From Bufo bufo (lineage: Eukaryota; Chordata; Amphibia; Anura; Bufonidae): a DNA stretch of 64,000 nucleotides. The translations under genes were made by a program, and so were the position numbers. The notes beneath the pieces are model-generated. The model worked only from the letters and a program-made list of their open reading frames with translations. It had not been told where the DNA came from and made no database searches. The stretch spans positions 581,772,471 through 581,836,470 of the forward strand of contig NC_053390.1 of NCBI RefSeq assembly GCF_905171765.1, written 5' to 3'. Of this stretch, positions 55,335 to 64,000 are shown in pieces. Within the stretch, counting starts at the first letter, position 1. Every line of letters starts with the position of its first letter.

Positions 55335-57122
55335 CATTCTTTGCCTCCTCTCTCCTCCTCCTCCTACTTAGCTTCCTCCTCCTCTTCTTCCACCTGCTCA
55401 TCCAGTCAGCCACACACCTTCACCACCAACTTCAGCACAGCCCGGGGTAAACGTCAGCAGGCCGTTCTGAAACTCATATGTTTGGGGGACAGGCCCCACA
55501 CCGCACAGGAGTTGTGGCGGGGTATAGAACAACAGACCGACGAGTGGTTGCTGCCGGTGAGCCTCAAGCCCGGCCTGGTGGTGTGCGATAATGGGCGAAA
55601 TCTCGTTGCAGCTCTGGGACTAGCCGGTTTGACGCACATCCCTTGCTTGGCGCATGTGCTGAATTTGGTGGTGCAGAAGTTCATTCGCAACTACCCCGAC
55701 ATGTCAGAGCTGCTGCATAAAGTGCGGGCCGTCTGTTCGCACTTCCGGCATTCACACCCTGCTGCTGCACGCCTGTCTGCGCTACAGCGTAACTTCGGCC
55801 TTCCCGCTCACCGCCTCATATGCGATGTGCCCACCAGGTGGAACTCCACCTTGCACAAGCTGGACAGACTGTGCGAGCAGCATCAGGCCATAGTGGAGTT
55901 TCAGCTGCAGCACACACGGGTCAGTCGCACTGCGGAACAGCACCACTTCACCACCAATGACTGGGCCTCCATGCGAGACCTGTGTGCCCTGTTGCGCTGT
56001 TTCGAGTACTCCACCAACATGGCCAGTGGCGATGACGCCGTTATCAGCGTTACAATACCACTTCTATGTCTCCTTGAGAAAACACTTAGGGCGATGATGG
56101 AAGAGGAGGTGGCTCAGGAGGAAGAGGAGGAAGAGGGGTCATTTTTAGCACTTTCAGGCCAGTCTCTTCGAAGTGACTCAGAGGGAGGTTTTTTGCAACA
56201 CCAGAGGCCAGGTACAAATGTGGCCAGACAGGGCCTACTACTGGAGGACGAGGAGGACGAGGATGAGGAGGAGGTGGAGGAGGATGAGGATGAAGCATGT
56301 TCACAGCGGGGTGGCACCCAAAGCAGCTCGGGCCCATCACTGGTGCGTGGCTGGGGGGAAACACAGGACGATGACGATACGCCTCCCACAGAGGACAGCT
56401 TGTCCTTACCTCTGGGCAGCCTGGCACACATGAGCGACTACATGCTGCAGTGCCTGCGCAATGACAGCAGAGTTGCCCACATTTTAACGTGTGCGGACTA
56501 CTGGGTTGCCACCCTGCTGGATCCACGGTACAAAGACAATGTGCCCACCTTACTTCCAACACTGGAGCGTGATAGGAAGATGCGCGAGTACAAGCGCACG
56601 TTGGTAGACGCGCTACTGAGAGCATTCCCAAATGTCACAGGGGAACCAGTGGAAGCCCAAGGCGAAGGCAGAGGAGGAGCAAGAGGTCACCAACACAGCT
56701 GTGTCACGGCCAGCTCCTCTGAGGGCAGGGTTAGCATGGCAGAGATGTGGAAAAGTTTTGTCACCACGCCACAGCTAACTGCACCACCACCTGATACGGA
56801 ACGTGTTAGCAGGAGGCAACATTTTACTAACATGGTGGAACAGTACCTGTGCACACCCCTCCACGTACTGACTGATGGTTCGGCCCCATTCAACTTCTGG
56901 GTCTCCAAATTGTCCACGTGGCCAGAGCTAGCCTTTTATGCCTTGGAGGTGCTGGCCTGCCTGGCGGCCAGCGTTTTGTCTGAACGTGTATTCAGCATGG
57001 CAGGGGGCGTCATTACAGACAAACGCAGCCGCCTGTCTACAGCCAATGTGGACAAGCTGACGTTCATAAAAATGAACCAGGCATGGATCCCACAGGACCT
57101 GTCCATCCCTTGTGCAGATTAG
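55335..57122 (+). pseudogene. hAT transposase C-terminal part, open but detached
   Basis: After a Ser-rich linker the frame encodes the catalytic core: RPHTAQELWRGIEQQTDEWL, LVVCDNGRNLVAAL (second acidic residue), CLAHVLNLVVQ (the CxxH motif), and DVPTRWNSTLHKLDRL. Glu/Asp-rich inserts lie around 56100-56310. The C-terminal dimerisation region ends in SVLSERVFSMAGGVITDKRS and RLSTANVDKLTFIKMN. About 590 codons are uninterrupted. The frame starts inside the PLE, and the N-terminal half lies 4.4 kb upstream with its own breaks, so no complete enzyme is possible. Confidence 0.9.
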
Positions 57123-57229
57123 ACATTAATTACCTCCCCTTAACAATATATTATTGTACTCCAGGGCACTTCCTCATTCAATCCTATTTTTATTTTCATT
57201 TTACCATTATATTGCGGGGCAACCCAAAG

Positions 57230-60200
57230 TTGAATGAACCTCTCCTCTGTCTGGGTGCCGGGGCCTAAATGTGTGACAGTGGCCTGTTCCAGTGGTGGGT
57301 GACGTGAAGCCTGATTCTCTGCTATGACATGAAGACTGATTCTGTGCTGATATGAAGCCAGATTCTCTGTTACGCGACCTCTCTCCTCTGCCTGGGTGCC
57401 TGGGCCTAAATATGTGACAGTGGCCTGTTCCAGTGGTGGGTGACGTGAAGCCTGATTCTCTGCTATGACATGAAGACTGATTCTCTGCTGACATGAAGCC
57501 TGAATCTCTGTTATGGGACCTCTCTCCTCTGTCTGGGTGCCGGGGCCTAAATATGTGACAGTGGCCTGTTCCAGTGGTGGGTGACGTGAAGCCTGATTCT
57601 CTGCTATGACATGAAGGCTGATTCTCTGCTGACATGAAGCCTGAATCTCTGTTATGGGACCTCTCTCCTCTGCCTGGGTGCCTGGGCCTAAATATGTGAC
57701 AGTGGCCTGTTCCAGTGGTGGGTGACGTGAAGCCTGATTCTCTGCTATGACATGAAGACTGATTCTCTGCTGACATGAAGCCTGAATCTCTGTTATGGGA
57801 CCTCTCTCCTCTGTCTGGGTGCCGGGGCCTAAATATGTGACAGTGGCCTGTTCCAGTGGTGGGTGACGTGAAGCCTGATTCTCTGCTATGACATGAAGAC
57901 TGATTCTCTGCTGACATGAAGCCTGAATCTCTGTTATGGGACCTCTCTCCTCTGCCTGGGTGCCTGGGCCTAAATATGTGACAGTGGCCTGTTCCAGTGG
58001 TGGGTGACGTGAAGCCTGATTCTCTGCTATGAAATGAAGACTGATTCTCTGCTGACATGAAGCCTGAATCTCTGTTATGGGACCTCTTTCCTCTGTCTGG
58101 GTGCCGGGGCCTAAATATGTGACAGTGGCCTGTTCCAGTGGTGGGTGACATGAAGCCTGATTCTCTGCTATGACATGAAGACTGATTCTCTGCTGACATG
58201 AAGCCTGAATCTCTGTTACGGGACCTCTCTCCTCTGTCTGGGTGCCGGGGCCTAAATATGTGACAGTGGCCTGTTCCAGTGGTGGGTAACGTGAAGCCTG
58301 ATTCTCTGCTATGACATGAAGACTGATTCTCTGCTGACATGAAGCCTGAATCTCTGTTATGGGACCTCTCTCCTCTGCCTGGGTGCCTGGGCCTAAATAT
58401 GTGACAGTGGCCTGTTCCAGTGGTGGGTGACGTGAAGCCTGATTCTCTGCTATGACATGAAGACTGATTCTCTGCTGACATGAAGCCTGAATCTCTGTTA
58501 CGGGACCTCTCTCCTCTGCCTGGGTGCCTGGGCCTAAATATGTGACAGTGGCCTGTTCCAGTGGTGGGTGACGTGAAGCCTGATTCTCTGCTATGACATG
58601 AAGACTGATTCTCTGCTGACATGAAGCCTGAATCTCTGTTATGGGACCTCTCTCCTCTGTCTGGGTGCCGGGGCCTAAATATGTGACAGTGGCCTGTTCC
58701 AGTGGTGGGTGACGTGAAGCCTGATTCTCTGCTATGACATGAAGACTGATTCTCTGCTGACATGAAGCCTGAATCTCTGTTATGGGACCTCTCTCCTCTG
58801 CCTGGGTGCCTGGGCCTAAATATGTGACAGTGGCCTGTTCCAGTTGTGGGTGACGTGAAGCCTGATTCTCTGCTATGACATGAAGACTGATTCTCTGCTG
58901 ACATGAAGCCAGATTCTATGTTATGGGACCTCTCTCCTCTGTCTGGGTGCCGGGGCCTAAAAATATTTGACAGTGGCCTGTTCCAGTGGTGGCTGACATG
59001 AAGCCTGATTCTCTGCTATGACATGAAGACTGATTCTGTGCTGACATGAAGCCAGATTCTCTGTTACGGGACCTCTCTCCTCTGCCTGGGTGCCTGGGCC
59101 TAAATATGTGACAGTGGCCTGTTCCAGTGGTGGCTGACGTGAAGCCTGATTCTCTGCTATGACATGAAGACTGATTCTCTGCTGACATGAAGCCTGAATC
59201 TCTGTTATGGGACCTCTCTCCTCTGCCTGGGTGCCTGGGCCTAAATATGTGACAGTGGCCTGTTCCAGTGGTGGGTGACGTGAAGCCTGATTCTCTGCTA
59301 TGACATGAAGACTGATTCTCTGCTGACATGAAGCCAGATTCTATGTTATGGGACCTCTCTCCTCTGTCTGGGTGCCTGGGCCTAAATATGTGACAGTGGC
59401 CTGTTCCAGTGGTGGCTGACGTGAAGCCTGATTCTCTGCTATGACATGAAGACTGATTCTGTGCTGATATGAAGCCAGATTCTCTGTTACGCGACCTCTC
59501 TCCTCTGCCTGGGTGCCTGGGCCTAAATATGTGACAGTGGCCTGTTCCAGTGGTGGGTGACGTGAAGCCTGATTCTCTGCTATGACATGAAGACTGATTC
59601 TCTGCTGACATGAAGCCTGAATCTCTGTTATGGCACCTCTCTCCTCTGTCTGGGTGCCGGGGCCTAAAAATGTGACAGTGGCCTGTTCCAGTGGTGGGTG
59701 ACGTGAAGCCTGATTCTCTGCTATGACATGAAGACTGATTCTCTGCTGACATGAAGCCTGAATATCTGTTATGGGACCTCTCTCCTCTGCCTGGGTGCCT
59801 GGGCCTAAATATGTGACAGTGGCCTGTTCCAGTGGTGGGTGACGTGAAGCCTGATTCTCTGCTATGACATGAAGACTGATTCTCTGCTGACATGAAGCCA
59901 GATTCTATGTTATGGGACCTCTCTCCTCTGTCTGGGTGCCGGGGCCTAAAAATATCTGACAGTGGCCTGTTCCAGTGGTGGGCGACATGAAGCCTGATTC
60001 TCTGCTATGACATGAAGACTGATTCTGTGCTGACATGAAGCCAGATTCTCTGTTACGGGACCTCTCTCCTATGCCTGGGTGCCAGGGCCTAAATATGTGA
60101 CAGTGGCCTGTTCCAGTGGTGGGTCACGTGAAGCCTGATTCTCTGCTATGACATGAAGACTGATTCTCTGCTGACATGAAGCCTGAATCTCTGTTATGGG

Positions 60201-60430
60201 ACCTCTCTCCTCTGTCTGGGTGTCGGGGCCTAAATATGTGACAGTGGCCTGTTCCAGTGGTGGGTGACGTGAAGCCTGATTCTCTGCTATGACATGAAGA
60301 CTGATTCTCTGCTGACATGAAGCCAGATTCTCTGCTATGGCATGAAGAGACTGATTCTCTGCTGACATGAAGCCAGATTCTCTGCTATGGCATGAAGAGA
60401 CTGATTCTCTGCTGACGTGAAGCCAGATTC
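57230..60430. repeat. 141-bp tandem repeat, about 22 units
   Basis: Each unit holds GACAGTGGCCTGTTCCAGTG, GAAGCCTGATTCTCTGCTAT and GGGACCTCTCTCCTCTG. Units vary by a few bases; two subtypes (GTCTGGGTGCCGGGGCC and GCCTGGGTGCCTGGGCC) often alternate. Because 141 is a multiple of three, the minus strand stays open for 565 and 325 codons. I treat this as a by-product and not as a gene. Confidence 0.95.
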
Positions 60431-60750
60431 TCTACTATGGGACCTCTGTCCAATTGATATTGGTTAATTTTTTTACATTTTATTTTTATTTTAATTCATT
60501 TCCCTATCCACATTTGTTTGCAGGGGATTTACCTACATGTTGCTGTCTTTTGCAGCCCTCTAGCTCTTCCCTGGGCTGTTTTACAGCCTTTTTAGTGCCG
60601 AAAAGTTAGGGTCCCCATTGACTTCAATGGGGTTCGGGTTCGGGACGAAGTTCGGGTCGGGTTCGGATCCCGAACCCGAACATTTCCGGGAAGTTCGGCC
60701 GAACTTCTCGAACCCGAACATCCAGGTGTTCGCACAACTCTACTCCTGAT

Positions 60751-62600
60751 GCACCCTAGAGTAGATATTCCATGAAAGTGACCCCATCTAAGACAGTACA
60801 CCCCTCAAGGTATTCAAAACTGATTTTACAAACGTCATTAACCCTTTATGTGTTCCACAAGAGTTATTGGCAAATGGAGATGAAATTTAAGAATTTAGAT
60901 TTTTGGGCAAATTTTCCATTTTAATTTTTTTTTCCCAGTAACAAAGCAAGTGTTAACAGCCAAACAAAACTCAATATTTATTGCCCTGATTCTGTAGTTT
61001 GCAGAAACACCCCATATGTGGTTGTAAACTACTGTACGGGCACACGGAAGGGCGTAGAGGGAAAGGAGCACAGTGTGGTTTTGGGAAGGCAGATTTTGCT
61101 GGACTGGTTTATTTACACCATGTCCCATTTGAACCCCCCCGATGCACCCCTAGAGTAGATACTCCATAAAACTGACCCCATTTTGGAAACTAGAAGATAA
61201 GGTGGCAGTTTTGTTGGGACTATTTTTAGGGTACATATGATTTTTGGTTGCTCTATATTACATTTTTGTGAGGCAAGGTTACCAAAAATATAAATTCTGA
61301 AATTTTATCTCCATTTGCCATAAACTTTTGAGGAACACCTAAAGGGTTAATAAAGTTTGTAAAATCTGTTTTGAATACCTTGAGAGGTGTAGTTTTTTTT
61401 AGATAGGGTCACTTTTATGGAGTTTCTACTCTAAGGGTGCATCAGGGGTTCCTGAAATGGGACATGGTGCCCAAAAAAAAGGCCATCAAAATCTGCCTTC
61501 CAGAAACCATATGGCGTTTATTTCCTTCTGTGTCCTGACGTTTGGTTATACAGCAGTTTACGACCACATATGGGGTGTTTCTGTAAACTGCAGAATCAGG
61601 GTAATAAATATTAAGATTTTTTTGACTGTTAACCCTTGCTTTGTTACTGGAAAAAATGGATTAAAATGGAAAATTTGCCAAAAAATTGCTGTTTTGGCAC
61701 CGTTTTTATTTTATTTTTTGACCGTGTTCATCTGAGGGGTTAGGTCATGGGGTATTTTTATAGAGAAGATTCTTACGGATGCGGCGATATCTAATATGTC
61801 AACTTTTTAAAATGTATTTAGGTTTTACCCTATATTATCCTTTTTTAAACAAAAAAAATACATTTTAGTATCTCCATAGTCTAAGAGTCAGTTTTTAGGT
61901 TTTTTTTTAGCCGATTTTGCATGATGCGAGGCCAGTTTTATTGGCACTATTTTGGGGGGCATATGACTTTTTGATCGCTTGCTATTACACTTTTTGTGAT
62001 TTAAGGTGACAAAAAAAAGACCTTTTTTGCAGCGTTTTTTTTTTTTAACGTTTTCATCTGAGGGGTTAGGTCATGGGGAATTATTATAAATCTGATTCTT
62101 ACGGACGTGGCAATACCTAATATGTCTACTTTTTTATTTATTTATTTAGGTTTTACACTATATTATCCTTTTCTAAACAAAAAAAAAAACACATTTTATT
62201 ATCTCCATAGTCTAAGAGTCAGTTTTTTTTTAATTTTTAGCTGATTGTCTTAGGTAGGGGCAAATTTTTTGTGGGATGAGAGGACGGTTTTATTGGCACT
62301 ATTTTGGTGGGCATATGACTTTTTGATCGCTTGCTATTACACTTTTTGTGATGTAAGGTGACAAAAAAATACCCTTTTTTGTACCATTTTTATTTAATTT
62401 TTTTGATCGTGTTCATCTGAGGGGTTAGGTCATGGTGTATTATTATAGAGCAGATTCTTACGGATGCGGCGATACCTAATATGTCTACTTTTTTTTATTT
62501 ATTTTAGTTCTACAAAATAATATTTTTGAAAAAAAATATGTTTTTGTTTTAGTGTCTCAAGTCTGAGAACCATCGTTTTTTTTCGATTGTCAGTGGCTAA
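60751..62600. other. non-coding interior of the piggyBac-like element with internal repeats
   Basis: The first part repeats the theme of 46794-47624 (CACCCCATATGTGGT, GTTAACCCTTGCTTTGTTAC) in both orientations. From 61720, three blocks of about 330-360 bp repeat TCATCTGAGGGGTTAGGTCA and TCTTACGGATGCGGCGATA (about 61770, 62097, 62457). No coding signal. Confidence 0.8.
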
Positions 62601-62633
62601 ATGAAATTAAAATTGGGGAAGGGGATTATAAAT

Positions 62634-63999
62634 TTAGTACTCCATGGAAGTGTGGTACTTCCTGAAGCAACCATCAATGCAGAGGCCAGGATGATCATGG
62701 CAAGTGTCACACTGAGTGGTGGTGTCCTTCCGTATCCACCTCCTTTTACACACTCTGCACTTTTTTTGGGACCGTCCCTTCTTTCTAGTATGGGGGACAA
62801 CACCTGGCAAGTGTTGGCCAGGGACGATCCGGGCGCCTCCAGTTCCCGAGGTACTCCTGCCTACTCTTTCCCGGTCAGAAAAGATCAGGTCCTTGAGGAC
62901 TGCCTCATAGAACTGGAGGAATTTCTCTGGGTTGCCAGTGCTCCGGAACAGCACAAAAGAGTTGTACAAGGCAACCTGCACCAAGTAGACCGCAACTTTT
63001 TTGTACCATGCCCTGGTTTTGCTCATGGCGTTATATGGCTTGAGGACTTGATCAGAGAGATCAACTCCTCCCATATACCGATTGTAGTCGACTATACAAT
63101 CAGGCTTGAGGACCATTGCCGTGGTACCTCGCACAGGGACAGGGTGATGCTGTTACCTTGAATTGTGGACAGTACAAGGACATCCCTCTTGTCCTTATAT
63201 CTGACCAGCAACAGGTTTCCACTGGTAAGGGCATGGGTCGCATCCCTGGGGATAGGTACCTGGAGGGGGTGGGTGTGGAGGCCGCGTTCATTTTTCCGCA
63301 TGGTCCCACAATCGGACGTGGATCTGGCAGCGAGGGACTGGAACAAAGTGATACTAGTATGAAAGTTATCCACGTACAGGTGGTAACCCTTATCTAGCAG
63401 TGGGTGCATAAGGTCCCACAAAGATTCCCGCTAACACCCAGAGTGGGGGGACATTCTGGGGGTTGAATACGGGAATCTCGCACCTCGTACACACGAAACT
63501 TGTAAGTGTACCCTGAGGCACTCTCACAAAGTTTGTACAGCTTCACGCCATACCTCGCCCGCTTAGAGGGAACAAACTGGTGGAAAATGAGTCTCCCCTT
63601 GAAAGCAATAAGAGACTCATCAACCGTGACCTCCCTTCCAGGTACATAAGCATCCAAAAATTTGGCCCCGAAGTGATCGATGACCGGCCTGATTTTGTAC
63701 AGGCGGTCATAGGCAGGATATGCATTATCTGCATAATGCAGGCATTTCCGAATGGCCTCAAACTGGGTACGTGTCATGGCCATACAGTAGAGTGAGGTCT
63801 GGTAGAGGACGTCCTCACTCCAGTAATGCCTGACACTGGGTTTTTTGACTAGGCCCATGTGCAGCACGAGGCCCCAAAACGTCCTCATCTTGGCTACACT
63901 GACCGAAGTCCAGCCACCGACCCTAGCCAAAAAGGAACCCAGGGGTTGAGCAATGAACTGTTGGGCGTACAAGTTCATTTGCTCCACCATCAGATTCAC
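62634..63999 (-). pseudogene. piggyBac-family transposase, frameshifted and cut by the window end
   Basis: piggyBac transposases cut and paste at TTAA with a DDD active site. On the minus strand, the frame from the window end to 63394 has WTSVSVAKMRTFWGLVLHMG and VTVDESLIAFKGR (first Asp). A frameshift near 63410 leads into 63421-63092 with YHLYVDNFHTS (second Asp) and GNLLLVRYKDKRDV. A second frameshift near 63110 leads to 63134-62634 with YNRYMGGVDLSDQ (third Asp) and the Cys-rich C-terminal domain (CRVCKRRW, CDTCHDHPGLC). The N-terminus lies beyond the window. Two frameshifts make it inactive. Confidence 0.9.
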
Positions 64000-64000
64000 A

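Larger units (their letters stand above)
47625..60742 (+). mobile_element. 13.1-kb hAT transposon with nested PLE
   Basis: The element starts TAGGGATGAGCGAACCCGAA and ends GTTCGCACAACTCTA. CTCCTGAT flanks both sides (47617-47624, 60743-60750), a perfect 8-bp hAT target duplication. Both subterminal regions are rich in GGGTTCGGGTTCG words in inverted order. It contains a 78-bp array, a 300-bp array, the transposase, a nested PLE (50911-55334) and a long 141-bp array. Without the PLE it would be 8.7 kb. Confidence 0.9.
46794..63999 (-). mobile_element. piggyBac-like transposon, right end outside the window, with nested hAT
   Basis: The left end CCCCTTATGGACTGGCC follows TTAT (46790-46793), a one-base variant of the TTAA target, and resembles the other end type at 14289. 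The non-coding part (46794-47624, then 60751-62600) is long and contains tandem blocks. Minus-strand transposase fragments occupy 62634-63999. The insertion 47625-60742 interrupts it, since the sequence left of the hAT continues exactly to the right. Confidence 0.7.

Noticed and set aside
57207..59893. Minus-strand frames of 565 and 325 codons
   Set aside because: They are the 141-bp tandem repeat read in one frame. Period divisible by three explains the openness, and there is no known domain.

Overview
This window looks like amphibian genomic DNA, most likely an advanced frog (Neobatrachia). The evidence is the repeat content: Ngaro/DIRS-type tyrosine-recombinase retroelement, Penelope-like elements (PLEs) with GIY-YIG endonuclease and hammerhead ribozymes, Tc1 elements, piggyBac and hAT elements, and palindromic MITEs of types common in frog genomes. 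I find no convincing host exon, rRNA or tRNA gene. Nearly all the coding sequence belongs to transposable elements, and most of it is broken.

Layout. 1-1013: 3' end of a tyrosine-recombinase retroelement with a direct repeat. 1300-1436: palindromic hAT MITE with a perfect 8-bp target duplication (TSD). 1580-12160: 41-bp satellite blocks, forward on the left and reversed on the right, filled with insertions (a foldback element, two Tc1 transposons and many MITEs). 12264-23237: Tc1-derived MITE, truncated piggyBac-like fragment, 90-bp tandem repeat, solo LTR, a 288-bp near-perfect palindrome, a dead Tc1 element and TTAA/TA MITEs. 23531-33414: PLE-type foldback element with hammerhead ribozymes in both arms and a 14-bp TSD. 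It was entered by a 4.6-kb LTR element (23728-28333) and by a TTAA element (28664-31981) that itself holds minisatellites and a CR1-like LINE.

34178-46647: two PLE copies head to head, inserted as one unit with a 13-bp TSD. The copies share a central repeat; the left copy has an open RT/GIY-YIG frame, and the right copy is split by a TTAA MITE. 46794 to the window end: a piggyBac-like element with a broken minus-strand transposase. It is interrupted by a 13.1-kb hAT element (47625-60742, 8-bp TSD), which is interrupted by another PLE (50911-55334, 15-bp TSD) built of tandem about 523-bp repeats in opposite orientations around a truncated RT.

The most unusual item is the LTR element at 23728-28333. 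It has nearly identical 973-bp LTRs, a 4-bp TSD and a tRNA-Ser-like primer site, but its only large ORF encodes a protein with a PPAY motif and a Y-box-type cold-shock domain. I see no protease, RT, integrase or zinc knuckle. I infer a non-autonomous element whose Gag-like protein uses a cold-shock domain as its nucleic-acid-binding module.
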